From JBNGOQ01 sp050589645 (GTDB lineage: Bacteria; Bacteroidota; Bacteroidia; Flavobacteriales; Flavobacteriaceae), in NCBI RefSeq assembly GCF_050589645.1, contig NZ_JBNGOQ010000003.1:310001-374000 (forward strand): a DNA stretch of 64,000 nt, in the 5' to 3' direction. Positions 8,421-17,060 of this stretch are shown piece by piece; position 1 is the stretch's first letter; every line of letters starts with the position of its first letter. The notes under the pieces were generated by a model, which was not told the DNA's origin, did not search any database, and saw only the letters and a list, made by a program, of their open reading frames with translations. The position numbers and the translations under genes are program-made.

Positions 8421-9845
8421 ATGCAAACACGTATCTGTGCTATGTTTTGCCTATTGCTGTTCTCCTACGCAGTAAGTGCGCAAAACTCTCCGGATTGCAG
8501 AACGGCCATCCCTGTTTGTGCCGACGCACCTATTATTTCAGAAACCAATGGTTTTGGTGACATTGAGGATTTTGATCCCAACCTTGTCAGGCAAAGCGGT
8601 TGTCTTGAAAAAGGAAGCATAAGTTCTGCCAACATTGAAAATAATACGGCCTGGTATGTGTTTCGAGCAGGAACCGATGGGCAGTTGGGTTTTGATATCG
8701 AGGCCCTTTCGCTTACGGCAGAATGGGATTTTGCGCTTTACGGTCCTTACGGCCCTACCTCTGCCTGTGCGGAAATCGGCGATGGTACGGCGATACCCAT
8801 ACGGTGTAATTATGAAGTAAATGACACCTCCTTTACCGGTATTGGAGTCAATCCTGAAAATGGACAGGAAGGGGCACCCTTTTTGGTGGGAAGTCAAAAC
8901 ACCTATGACGAATGGTTGGATGTAGTGCAGGGAGAGATTTACTACCTGCTGATCAACAACTTTAATACGAATTTTAACGGTGACCCCGAGCCCTTTTCAT
9001 TGACCTTTACCGGTTCTTCGGTAAACGCCAATCAGAATACAGCCTTGGATTGTGTCTTTCGGGATGAGTTTTTGGGATTGGATATTATTGCCTGCGAAGG
9101 AGATCCCGATGTTATTTTGAGCGCACTGCGCTCCCCTGCCGGTGCAGACATTGTTCGGGTAGATTGGTCGGTAGATTTTGATGATGACGGCACTATTGAC
9201 CAGACCCTTACGGGCACGGGTCCCTTTGGTGCCGAACTGGCCGTAGCCAGCCCCAATTCCGGGCGCTATTTTGTGACCATTGAGGATATCTTTGGCGTAA
9301 TACTGACCGATGATGTATTGATAACCTTCTACGGGATACCAGTATTGCAGGAGGTCACCATACTGGATAGAAATGTAGATGATGATGATATCAGCAACAA
9401 CAATGTGGAAATTGTTGTGGATGGTGACGGCGACTACGAATATGCCATTAATGGGGGCGAATTCCAGGACGACCCTGTTTTCCTTGATATACCGCCTGGG
9501 GAAAATACCGTAATCATCAACGATAAAAATGGCTGTGGTACAACGGAGGCTATTCCTTTCCTGGTGGTAGGCTATCCCAAGTTCTTTACACCAAATGGCG
9601 ATGGTATTCACGATGCCTGGAATATCCTTGGTATTGAAACGCTTACCGATCCGGTAGTTTTCATTTTTGATCGATACGGAAAACTACTAAAACAACTGGA
9701 TGCTACCACCATAGGGTGGGACGGCACCTTTAATGGCCGTGATCTTCCTTCTTCGGATTATTGGTTCAGGGTAGAGTTTTCCGAGGATCAGGATGGCATC
9801 ATCGTGGCCACGACCAAACGGGCCCACTTCTCCCTAGTACGATAG
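8421..9845 (+). CDS. T9SS type-B secreted surface protein, shorter paralogue
   Basis: A 474-residue paralogue of the preceding gene product. A signal peptide (about 1-21, ending SAQ) leads into DCRTAIPVCADAPI and NNTAWYVFRAG, matching the neighbour's N-terminal domain. The C-terminal sorting domain begins near residue 384 (FFTPNGDGIHDAWN, FDRYGKLLKQL, GWDGTFNGR). It lacks most of the Ig-like middle part of its neighbour and instead has an acidic, Asp-rich segment near residue 250 that could bind calcium. The gene lies 118 bases downstream of its paralogue and ends just before a bidirectional terminator. Function beyond surface display is unknown. Confidence 0.9.
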   Translation: MQTRICAMFCLLLFSYAVSAQNSPDCRTAIPVCADAPIISETNGFGDIEDFDPNLVRQSGCLEKGSISSANIENNTAWYVFRAGTDGQLGFDIEALSLTAEWDFALYGPYGPTSACAEIGDGTAIPIRCNYEVNDTSFTGIGVNPENGQEGAPFLVGSQNTYDEWLDVVQGEIYYLLINNFNTNFNGDPEPFSLTFTGSSVNANQNTALDCVFRDEFLGLDIIACEGDPDVILSALRSPAGADIVRVDWSVDFDDDGTIDQTLTGTGPFGAELAVASPNSGRYFVTIEDIFGVILTDDVLITFYGIPVLQEVTILDRNVDDDDISNNNVEIVVDGDGDYEYAINGGEFQDDPVFLDIPPGENTVIINDKNGCGTTEAIPFLVVGYPKFFTPNGDGIHDAWNILGIETLTDPVVFIFDRYGKLLKQLDATTIGWDGTFNGRDLPSSDYWFRVEFSEDQDGIIVATTKRAHFSLVR

Positions 9846-9850
9846 ATAAC

Positions 9851-9880
9851 AAAAAAAGACCCTGTACAGGGCCTTTTTTG
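9851..9880. terminator. Bidirectional terminator
   Basis: The palindrome CCCTGTACAGGG (9860-9871) is flanked by seven A on the left and six T on the right. It can therefore terminate both the plus-strand T9SS gene (stop at 9845) and the converging minus-strand FadL-like gene (stop at 9901). Confidence 0.85.
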
Positions 9881-9900
9881 TATTTGTTAGGGCGGTTTTC

Positions 9901-11412
9901 CTAGAAATTTAAAGTAAAGCCCAAGGTTACATTGGTATTTATATTGTTGATGAAGGCCGGCGTGCTGATGCCAGTGTCGAACAATTGCTGATTAAAGTCC
10001 TGTTCGGTACGATTAACGGCCAGGTCTAATCTGCTACCTCCAAAATTGAATCCGATACCTGCCGAATACCCTTCCAGATCTCCTACGGTTACACCATCCT
10101 CGTAGGGACTCTGCTCAAAGCGATAGCCACCCCTAAGGCTTACCTTATCGATCCGGTACTCACCGCCCACCCTGAACGTGGAGACTGCACCGAGCGTATT
10201 GGAAATAAAATCGTTTTCGGAAGCGAAACTGGGGTCGCTCGAAGGCCGCAATTCGGCTTGTGACATATCCTGATACCCATAATCAAAGCTCAATAGCCCA
10301 TCCTTTCCAAAAATTACCGCGACACTACCGGTCAGTTTTCCAGGTGTCTTTATCCGATATTCCTCAAAAAGGTTTACAATATTAAAATTGATGAAATTGA
10401 GGTCCGGATTTTGTACCGGCGAGTCGGTGCTTATGCGCTGCGAGGTATCGTCCGTTAAGTTGTACCATGTGGGCGACTGGTAGCTTCCGCCCACTCTAAT
10501 ATTATCATTTAATTTTGCAATGGCCCCCACACTAAAGGAGAAGCCGTAGCCCTCGGTATGCAAGAAATTGTCAAACCGGGTAGACTGAATCTCGGAGGCA
10601 GGGTCGTATCCCGTTTCGTCAAAGAGTGTAATACGGTCATAGATGACTGAGTGGAAGTTCAGGGACGCCCCCAAAAAGAGGTTCTCCTGGTATTGGGAAC
10701 TCATGTTAAGGGTAAACTTGCCGTTATAGCCCGAGGTACTTTGTAGGAACTCCTGATTAACGCTATTATAGATGGCGTTGGAAACGTAAGAGGTGTTGTC
10801 GTCCAAATCTTCTTCTGGCTCAAGGATTCCCGATTGAAACCCTAGGAAGGCCTGCTGTGGGCCAAATCCAAGATTGGACCCAATATCTAGATAGGCCTCC
10901 TCAATAAACTCTCCGTCCTGAACGCGCAATGGCCCTAAGGCGACTCCTTGGGCAAAATTCAAAAAGTAGTTGTCCAAGCCTTGTGTACTGTTGCCCGAGG
11001 CAAAGAACTCATCGTCAAAATTTTGCACAAGATCGTAGTTGATAGCAAGCGCCACCTTTTTCCAGTCTGAATTGTCGTTGGTGCTTTTAAAGACAAAAAC
11101 AACCCCTGCCTGATTGATATCCACATTGTTCAACTGCGTGTTGTTAAAGCTGTTGAAATAGCTAACATCATTGTCGCGGTTAAAGTTGGATCCCGAAATG
11201 CTGAACTGACTGTGGTTGAATACGGCCGAGCCAGCGGGGTTGACGTTGATGGCCGACAAATCGCCTCCCAAAGCCCCAAAAGCGCCGTTCAAGCCTTGGA
11301 AACGTGCCGTTCCCTGTAGGTTTTCTGTACTGTAACGCAGTACATCGTTGATATTTTGGGCACCTGCAACAGCGCATACCAATACCGCTAGGAAAGTAAA
11401 ATAACTTTTCAT
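9901..11412 (-). CDS. Outer-membrane transport protein, OmpP1/FadL family
   Basis: A predicted 14-stranded outer-membrane barrel of the OmpP1/FadL/TodX family, which passes hydrophobic compounds such as long-chain fatty acids. The 503-residue chain has a signal peptide ending AGAQ (about residue 19), then the family's N-terminal hatch region with GTARFQGLNGAFGALGGDLSAINVNPAG. Alternating strands follow, and the chain ends in the typical terminal phenylalanine (TLGFTLNF). The lipoprotein gene ending at 11439 lies 26 bases upstream, so the two are likely cotranscribed. Substrate specificity cannot be inferred. Confidence 0.9.
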   Translation of the reverse strand: MKSYFTFLAVLVCAVAGAQNINDVLRYSTENLQGTARFQGLNGAFGALGGDLSAINVNPAGSAVFNHSQFSISGSNFNRDNDVSYFNSFNNTQLNNVDINQAGVVFVFKSTNDNSDWKKVALAINYDLVQNFDDEFFASGNSTQGLDNYFLNFAQGVALGPLRVQDGEFIEEAYLDIGSNLGFGPQQAFLGFQSGILEPEEDLDDNTSYVSNAIYNSVNQEFLQSTSGYNGKFTLNMSSQYQENLFLGASLNFHSVIYDRITLFDETGYDPASEIQSTRFDNFLHTEGYGFSFSVGAIAKLNDNIRVGGSYQSPTWYNLTDDTSQRISTDSPVQNPDLNFINFNIVNLFEEYRIKTPGKLTGSVAVIFGKDGLLSFDYGYQDMSQAELRPSSDPSFASENDFISNTLGAVSTFRVGGEYRIDKVSLRGGYRFEQSPYEDGVTVGDLEGYSAGIGFNFGGSRLDLAVNRTEQDFNQQLFDTGISTPAFINNINTNVTLGFTLNF

Positions 11413-11438
11413 AGAATTAATTTTTTAATGTTTTCGAT

Positions 11439-12728
11439 TTAATTTCTTCTACCACTGCTTCTTCCTCCGGACGACCTTACGCCTGAGGATCGTGAAGAAG
11501 ATCTGCCCGAACTTCTATAACTGCCCGAGCTCCTGGAACTACTGCTACGAGAACTTCTATAGCTACCAGAGCTCCTGGAACTATTGCTACGAGAACTTCG
11601 GTAACCACTACTCCTTGGGGTACTACTGCGACCAGAACTTCTGTAATTTGAGGTTCGCGGTGAACTACTTCTATAGGACTGGTTTGTTCTGGAAGTACTA
11701 CTCCTATAAGTACCTCTGGAGGTACTGGTCCTGTTGCCGCTGCCCCTTCTATAGGTACTGGTCCTTGGGGTGCCGCTTCTATAGGATTGGTTAGTCCTGG
11801 AACTGCTGTTGTATCTAGGTACCGCCCTGGTGCTCCTGCTGGTACGGTAGGATCGGTTTCTGGCCGCGGCATCCACGCCCACGGTCCTTCTCGCTGTAGT
11901 CCCCGTTCTATATCGGCTTGAACTTCTGGCCGCCGTACTTCTATTGATGTTAGATCGTCCACTGTTGGTTCGGTATCGGCTCGTAGTACCCCTGCCGGTC
12001 CTACCAATATTGGATCGGCCCCTAAAGGAAGTACCTGCCACGGCGTTTCTATTGTAGTAGCCCCTGCGTCCTCGGTTAAATGCGAAATTGCGGTTGCCAT
12101 AGTATCCGCCATAATAGGGCCTGCCGTAAAAGCCGCCGTATCCGTAATAGGGATAGCCATAAAATCCGCCAAAGCCAAATCGGCCAAAGCCAAATCCTCC
12201 ATAACCATACGGATAACCAAAGCCATATCCGTAGAAGGGGTATCCAAAGCCAAAGAACGGATCTCCAAACCCGAACCCAAAATATGGGTTTCCAAAACCA
12301 AAGCCGCCCCAGCCCCAGTTATCATAGATATTGATGCTTACGCTTGAAGGACTCTCGCCCCATCCGGTATAGCCATTATAGTCATTATTGGAATCGAAAT
12401 AATCGGTTTGCCCCGCAGCCGCCAAGCTGTCGTTTTCGGCCCCACCGTAATAGCTATCCACATCGGTGAAGACCTCGCTATCCAAAATTTCATCATACTC
12501 ATCCGCTTTTTGCCCAAAATAGTCACCGTAAGCATTGCTTTCCTCTTCCTGTACTTTTTGCCTCGGCCTTTCCGATCTTTCGACAGAAACCCGGCGTTCG
12601 CCCGAGTAAATACCGTCATTATCGTAATAGGAAGCCTGCTGATAAGAACCGCAGGAAACCATAAAAATACCCAAAAGGACAAACAGGAATACCATTCTAA
12701 TTTTAGGGCGGGGTAGCGAATGTATCAT
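11439..12728 (-). CDS. Low-complexity lipoprotein: Gly/Tyr/Phe-rich then Arg/Ser-rich
   Basis: I recognise no function. The 429-residue product has a lipoprotein signal (lipobox FMVSC, Cys26) and an acidic linker (about 45-120). A Gly/Phe/Tyr-rich block (about 135-215) is built from repeats like GFGFGNPYFG and YGYPYYGYGG. The tail from about 220 to the end is almost entirely Arg and Ser, with Thr, Gly and Tyr, in repeats such as SSRSSGSYR. The composition suggests an intrinsically disordered, strongly basic surface chain that could bind polyanions or DNA or self-associate. The biased codons leave a second long open frame in another register (282 codons), which is a by-product. It precedes the FadL-like gene. 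Confidence 0.8.
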   Translation of the reverse strand: MIHSLPRPKIRMVFLFVLLGIFMVSCGSYQQASYYDNDGIYSGERRVSVERSERPRQKVQEEESNAYGDYFGQKADEYDEILDSEVFTDVDSYYGGAENDSLAAAGQTDYFDSNNDYNGYTGWGESPSSVSINIYDNWGWGGFGFGNPYFGFGFGDPFFGFGYPFYGYGFGYPYGYGGFGFGRFGFGGFYGYPYYGYGGFYGRPYYGGYYGNRNFAFNRGRRGYYNRNAVAGTSFRGRSNIGRTGRGTTSRYRTNSGRSNINRSTAARSSSRYRTGTTARRTVGVDAAARNRSYRTSRSTRAVPRYNSSSRTNQSYRSGTPRTSTYRRGSGNRTSTSRGTYRSSTSRTNQSYRSSSPRTSNYRSSGRSSTPRSSGYRSSRSNSSRSSGSYRSSRSSSSRSSGSYRSSGRSSSRSSGVRSSGGRSSGRRN

Positions 12729-12825
12729 CGTTGTAAATTTAATTGTTGAACATAGTAAAAATAGTTAGTTTTACCGAACTATTTTTTAAGGACTAAGTCA
12801 CAAGTTTTGTGCCAAACTACTAGTA

Positions 12826-14301
12826 ATGGGTAAAAATTTAACGAAAAGAGACGAGGATTATTCCAAGTGGTATAATGAACTTGTGGTAAAGGCCGATTTA
12901 GCAGAAAACTCGGGAGTGCGTGGCTGTATGGTCATCAAACCCTATGGTTTTGCCATCTGGGAGAAAATGCAGGCCGCTTTGGACAAAATGTTCAAGGAAA
13001 CTGGGCATGAAAACGCCTATTTTCCATTGTTTATCCCCAAATCGTACCTAAGCAAAGAGGCCAGCCACGTAGAAGGCTTTGCCAAGGAGTGTGCCGTGGT
13101 CACCCATTATAGATTGAAGAATGCGGACGATGGAAGCGGCATTGTGGTGGACCCTGAAGCAAAATTGGAGGAAGAGCTAATTGTTAGGCCCACCTCCGAG
13201 ACCATAATTTGGGATACCTATAGGAAATGGATCCAATCTTACAGGGATCTTCCCCTGTTGATCAACCAGTGGGCCAATGTGGTACGTTGGGAAATGCGTA
13301 CCCGCTTGTTTCTCCGTACGGCAGAGTTTTTATGGCAAGAAGGACATACGGCCCATGCCACGGAGAAAGAGGCGGTCGAGGAGGCAGAGCAAATGATGCA
13401 TGTGTATGCCGATTTTGCGGAGAACCATATGGCCGTACCGGTGATAAAGGGAACTAAAACGGAAAGTGAACGTTTTGCAGGGGCCGTGGAAACCTATTGT
13501 ATAGAGGCCTTGATGCAGGACGGGAAAGCGCTTCAAGCTGGGACATCGCACTTTTTGGGACAAAATTTCGCCAAAGCTTTTGATGTGAAATTTGCCACAA
13601 GGGAAGGAAAACAAGAATATGTTTGGGCCACTTCCTGGGGTGTTTCCACACGCCTTATGGGAGCTTTGATCATGACGCACAGTGATGACAACGGACTTGT
13701 ACTCCCACCTAAGTTGGCCCCCATACAAGTTGTTATTGTTCCCATCTATAAGGGTCTGGAGCAACTGGATGCCATTTCTCAAAGGGTGAACCCCTTGGTA
13801 GAGGAACTTCGGGCCAAGGGCATTTCCGTAAAATTTGACAAGAGGGATACCCACAAGCCCGGTTTCAAGTTCAACGAATATGAATTGAAGGGGGTACCTC
13901 TGCGGCTGGCCATTGGCCAACGCGATCTGGATAACGGTACTTACGAGCTGGCCCGAAGGGATACCCTGGAGAAGGAAACCGTGGCCGGGGAAGAAGTGGT
14001 AGGCAGGATCGAAGTGCTATTGGCCGATATGCAAAAAGCCATTTATGACAAAGCACTTGCCTACCGGGAACAACATATTACCCAGGTAGATTCCTATGAC
14101 GAATTTAAAAACGTTCTGGAAGAAAAGGGCGGTTTTATATCGGCTCATTGGGATGGAACGGCCGAAACCGAAGAACGGATTAAGGAGGAGACCAAAGCTA
14201 CGATTCGCTGTATTCCGATAGCCGTGGAAAAAGAATCGGGAAGCTGCATGGTTACTGGAAAACCATCACAGGAAAGGGTGTTATTTGCCAAGGCATATTA
14301 A
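12826..14301 (+). CDS. proS: Prolyl-tRNA synthetase (archaeal/eukaryotic-type, short form)
   Basis: A class II synthetase that charges tRNA-Pro in the cytoplasm. At 491 residues it is the short form without the bacterial-type editing insertion, usual in Bacteroidota. Class II signatures are visible: motif 1 around GFAIWEKMQ and AYFPLFIP, motif 2 with [18 protein letters not shown], and the substrate segment [17 protein letters not shown]. The anticodon-binding domain follows from about 290 ([11 protein letters not shown]). The C-terminus has the zinc-binding type ending, with cysteines in TIRCIPI and [10 protein letters not shown]. Two tRNA-Glu genes and rpsT follow on the same strand. Confidence 0.96.
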   Translation: MGKNLTKRDEDYSKWYNELVVKADLAENSGVRGCMVIKPYGFAIWEKMQAALDKMFKETGHENAYFPLFIPKSYLSKEASHVEGFAKECAVVTHYRLKNADDGSGIVVDPEAKLEEELIVRPTSETIIWDTYRKWIQSYRDLPLLINQWANVVRWEMRTRLFLRTAEFLWQEGHTAHATEKEAVEEAEQMMHVYADFAENHMAVPVIKGTKTESERFAGAVETYCIEALMQDGKALQAGTSHFLGQNFAKAFDVKFATREGKQEYVWATSWGVSTRLMGALIMTHSDDNGLVLPPKLAPIQVVIVPIYKGLEQLDAISQRVNPLVEELRAKGISVKFDKRDTHKPGFKFNEYELKGVPLRLAIGQRDLDNGTYELARRDTLEKETVAGEEVVGRIEVLLADMQKAIYDKALAYREQHITQVDSYDEFKNVLEEKGGFISAHWDGTAETEERIKEETKATIRCIPIAVEKESGSCMVTGKPSQERVLFAKAY

Positions 14302-14328
14302 ATGATGCCAAAAAATAATATATAGGTG

Positions 14329-14359
14329 TTGCGATAGTAAAAAATAATTGTATTTTTGC
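14329..14359 (+). promoter_or_regulatory. Bacteroidota-type promoter for the tRNA-Glu genes
   Basis: A TATTTTTG at 14352-14359 matches the -7 consensus TAnnTTTG of the Bacteroidota primary sigma factor. A TTG at 14329-14331 lies 20 bases upstream, a suitable -33 element. The predicted start is about 95 bases before the first tRNA. Confidence 0.6.
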
Positions 14360-14460
14360 ATCCGCAATAACCGAAAGTTAAAGGGTGGGCATTTGGTTCA
14401 CAAAGAACTACTGAACAGGGGGAGTTGAAAATTGGACTTCCGACCTTTAATTTTTAGTAT

Positions 14461-14532
14461 GGCCCGTTCGTCTAGGGGTTAGGACGCCAGGTTTTCATCC
14501 TGGTAACAGGGGTTCGATTCCCCTACGGGCTA
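14461..14532 (+). tRNA. tRNA-Glu (UUC), copy 1
   Basis: The 72-base sequence folds as a cloverleaf. The acceptor arm pairs GGCCCGT with ACGGGCT and has discriminator A. The anticodon stem pairs CCAGG with CCTGG around a TTTTCAT loop, giving anticodon UUC. The T arm contains GGTTCGATTCC. CCA is not encoded. It is identical to the second copy 75 bases downstream. Confidence 0.97.
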
Positions 14533-14607
14533 CAAGGGAAGTATATGATGGAATTTCAAAGGTGTGATACACCGAACCTAATCTACTTCCGAGTTCTAAC
14601 TTTTAAT

Positions 14608-14679
14608 GGCCCGTTCGTCTAGGGGTTAGGACGCCAGGTTTTCATCCTGGTAACAGGGGTTCGATTCCCCTACGGGCTA
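14608..14679 (+). tRNA. tRNA-Glu (UUC), copy 2
   Basis: Base-for-base identical to the copy at 14461-14532, with the same acceptor, anticodon (UUC) and T-arm pairings, and no encoded CCA. It is followed 48 bases later by rpsT. The pair is probably transcribed together from the promoter at 14329-14359. Confidence 0.97.
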
Positions 14680-14727
14680 CAAAAAAAGCGTGTAGCGGAG
14701 TTTTAAAAAAAAATAACAAAAGGTAAT

Positions 14728-14979
14728 ATGGCAAATCATAAGTCGGCATTAAAGAGGATTAGAAGGAACGAAGCAGTTCGTTTGCGCAACAGGTACCAGC
14801 ATAAAACCACACGTAATGCTATCAAAAAATTACGTTCTGAAACAAATAAGAAAAAAGCGAATACCTTGTTACCTTCTGTAATAAGCATGATCGATAGGCT
14901 TGCAAAGCGCAATATCATCCATGCCAATAAGGCCGCGAACCTAAAAGGTAAATTAACAAAGCAGGTAGCCGCTCTCTAA
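14728..14979 (+). CDS. rpsT: 30S ribosomal protein S20
   Basis: A small basic ribosomal protein (83 residues) that binds 16S rRNA in the body of the small subunit. The N-terminus [15 protein letters not shown] and the pattern [24 protein letters not shown] are diagnostic of S20. It is preceded by two tRNA-Glu genes and followed 23 bases downstream by an intrinsic terminator. The order proS, tRNA-Glu, rpsT is plausible as a translation cluster. Confidence 0.97.
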   Translation: MANHKSALKRIRRNEAVRLRNRYQHKTTRNAIKKLRSETNKKKANTLLPSVISMIDRLAKRNIIHANKAANLKGKLTKQVAAL

Positions 14980-15002
14980 ATTTACCCGTATACAATTGAT
15001 AC

Positions 15003-15036
15003 AAACGCCTTTCTTTTGAGGGGCGTTTTTTATTTT
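15003..15036 (+). terminator. Terminator after rpsT
   Basis: AAACGCC (15003-15009) pairs with GGCGTTT (15022-15028), and a T run follows on the plus strand. It lies 23 bases after the rpsT stop. Confidence 0.8.
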
Positions 15037-15059
15037 GGAATAGAGGCGCTTTGGCCAAG

Positions 15060-15293
15060 CTAACCTGTAAAAGGTTCTGTTTTAATTACTTCCACTGAAA
15101 TGTCTTCGTGCGATACCTGGTACTGACCACCGATGACCAGATTAAAAAAGTGCAAGGAGGCTTCCCGCCTTATCTTTCCCTTTAACATATCCATGTCTAT
15201 TTCCCCACCTTCCTGTCGCCATATGAAACAGGAGTGCTCCTCGATTTGAACAATTTTGTGGGTTGCCTTGTATTCTGCGATGTACGGAGTCAT
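15060..15293 (-). CDS. Small hypothetical protein
   Basis: A 77-residue product I do not recognise. It has a mixed alpha/beta composition with no signal peptide or membrane segment, one Cys (HSCFIW) and many charged residues. Coding potential is supported by the protein-like composition and an ATG start, and it does not overlap another credible gene. It follows, after a 142-base gap, the minus-strand membrane-protein gene at 15436, and converges on rpsT. It could be a real conserved small protein or a chance frame. Confidence 0.5.
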   Translation of the reverse strand: MTPYIAEYKATHKIVQIEEHSCFIWRQEGGEIDMDMLKGKIRREASLHFFNLVIGGQYQVSHEDISVEVIKTEPFTG

Positions 15294-15435
15294 CTTCTAA
15301 AAAATTGGTTTGTTTTCTGTTGGCTTGTTTGCCCCGTAGGGGCGAATATAAAAATATGGACTTTAGTCGTTTTTGTAGTCGAAAATTTCCGATTTCCCTT
15401 ATTTATTTTTAACGAGAATAAAAATGTGGAGGAGC

Positions 15436-16125
15436 CTATTGTGACAAACGCCTCCGCATTCTTAGAAATCCGATAATAAAACAACTGTACATAATGAGAA
15501 TAAGGGACAGGTGTATTCTCCGCGCCATAATGGCGACTCCCATGTCATTGATAATACTGGAATTTTTGATAATCTTTATGGGTAGATATCCCAAATAGAA
15601 AATCAACAGCCCCAGGCTTAACCAAAATAAAAGGTCCCTACTTAGGGAAAAGGTCCTGCCGGGATCCCTCAATTGAATGAGGTACAGCACCGAACAGATA
15701 ATCAATAGGAAACCGCCCACCAAATAGGAATACAGTTGTGATCGTATCATAAAATCCTGGAAAAAGGGATTGATCAAGGCAACAAGCAGAAAGAATATGC
15801 CGCTATAACGAATAAAGGCCTTGGCCTTTGCATTTTCTATATAACACCAGTACAGGTACAGGAAATAGAGATAGAAGAAAATGCTATAAATGTTGTAAAT
15901 GACCATATTGTAAAAGGAATAGCGGTCATTTGCAAAAAGGCTAAATTCCTCGTTATTTAATAAGAGAAAGCCCAAAAGCTCATTGAAGAACGTATAGGCA
16001 AAAAGGATGGGCAAATACTTTAAGGGGGTATAATAGTATTTGCGGTAGCGCAATAGCGCTACCGCCACAGTAATACCGTATAAGGGTACAAAGGAATTTT
16101 CTAAAAATGTATCTAAAACCCCCAA
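15436..16125 (-). CDS. Seven-helix integral membrane protein, unknown function
   Basis: I do not recognise the family. The 229-residue product has about seven hydrophobic segments (roughly 12-27, 37-56, 72-93, 104-122, 130-151, 163-185 and 204-221), joined by short, often basic loops and very rich in Tyr, Phe and Leu. There is no signal peptide and no catalytic motif. It is probably an inner-membrane protein. The lipoprotein gene at 16163 ends 37 bases upstream on the same strand, suggesting a two-gene transcript. Confidence 0.75.
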   Translation of the reverse strand: MGVLDTFLENSFVPLYGITVAVALLRYRKYYYTPLKYLPILFAYTFFNELLGFLLLNNEEFSLFANDRYSFYNMVIYNIYSIFFYLYFLYLYWCYIENAKAKAFIRYSGIFFLLVALINPFFQDFMIRSQLYSYLVGGFLLIICSVLYLIQLRDPGRTFSLSRDLLFWLSLGLLIFYLGYLPIKIIKNSSIINDMGVAIMARRIHLSLILIMYSCFIIGFLRMRRRLSQ

Positions 16126-16162
16126 ATTCTTACCTATTTCATTTATGCTCTAATCCTTTAGA

Positions 16163-16867
16163 CTAGTAGGGCGGCGGTGCGGAATTTCCTTCGTTTAGAA
16201 TAAAGCTTTCATCATCAAAAAAGAGTGGTGAAGCTGCGCTGTTGGACCATTTTATATTGGGGGCAAAAGTAGCATACGACTTGTCATCACCACCGTAAGT
16301 GCTGCCCATCCCCTTGGGATCGTATTCGCGAAGGTCATAGGTAAGCAAGACCGTTTCCGCCTTTCCTTCTGTCCTCCTAATAAAAAAACCAAAATCCTTA
16401 CCGTCCTTTTTGATAGTAGGCATTATGAAAATCGAATTCTGCCTTGGATGTTTCACTTCCCTTCCGCTGTCGAACGCTGTCTTGTCCCCGTAATTGGAGA
16501 AGTAGAACCGAAGCGTGGAAATTTCCAAATCCGCTTTTTTTGCTTCCTGCTCAATATAGGCTATATATTGTTTTATGGTCTTAAGATCGTAAAAGGTATA
16601 TCGGGCGATATCAAAAGTGTCCTTGATCTCCTTTTCTCGGTTTATGGAATCCTCGTATTTTTCTATGAGTCGGGCCCGGCGTTTTGTGTATTCGTTGTAG
16701 GTGTCCTTGGCCTGGGCCACACTTACAATTTGCGCTGGGGCCTCCACCGTGGGAGTTTCGTGCTCTTCTCCATGTCCCCCATCTTTCTTTTCCCCGCAGC
16801 CCGTTAAACCAAATACAACAACAAAAACGGTGAATACCCGTACCAATGTTCTTTTTACATTTTTCAT
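16163..16867 (-). CDS. Hypothetical lipoprotein
   Basis: A 234-residue lipoprotein: the signal peptide ends at lipobox GLTGC (Cys24), then a His/Glu/Lys-rich linker (GEKKDGGHGEEHE) could bind metal. A helical, charged region with coiled-coil character follows (about 50-120), then a beta-rich C-terminal half ending in a proline-rich tail. I recognise no catalytic motif. It precedes the seven-helix membrane-protein gene and follows, on the same strand, the rho terminator. Function unknown. Confidence 0.75.
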   Translation of the reverse strand: MKNVKRTLVRVFTVFVVVFGLTGCGEKKDGGHGEEHETPTVEAPAQIVSVAQAKDTYNEYTKRRARLIEKYEDSINREKEIKDTFDIARYTFYDLKTIKQYIAYIEQEAKKADLEISTLRFYFSNYGDKTAFDSGREVKHPRQNSIFIMPTIKKDGKDFGFFIRRTEGKAETVLLTYDLREYDPKGMGSTYGGDDKSYATFAPNIKWSNSAASPLFFDDESFILNEGNSAPPPY

Positions 16868-17000
16868 AATTTAAAATTTTAAGGATTGTTAATGTGTTCC
16901 ATAGTCGTTTGTGGGGGTACTATTTTCTGCTATTAAAAATAGCATATATTCCCTATAGTTTAACAATAAATGGAATCTATTCGCCAAACGGAGGCTTATA

Positions 17001-17036
17001 AAACAAAAAACCCCAATAACTTTTAGGCCATTGGGA
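17001..17036 (-). terminator. Terminator after rho
   Basis: Read on the minus strand, CCCAAT (17035-17030) pairs with ATTGGG (17017-17012), with a 12-base loop. A T-rich run (TTTTTTGTTT) follows. It lies about 25 bases after the rho stop codon. Confidence 0.7.
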
Positions 17037-17060
17037 TTTTATCGTTGTCCAAGTTGGTGT

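Noticed and set aside
11477..12325. A second long open frame (282 codons) on the same strand, inside the low-complexity lipoprotein gene
   Set aside because: It is the same biased repeats read in another register. The frame of 429 codons has a lipoprotein signal and a sensible start, the other does not.
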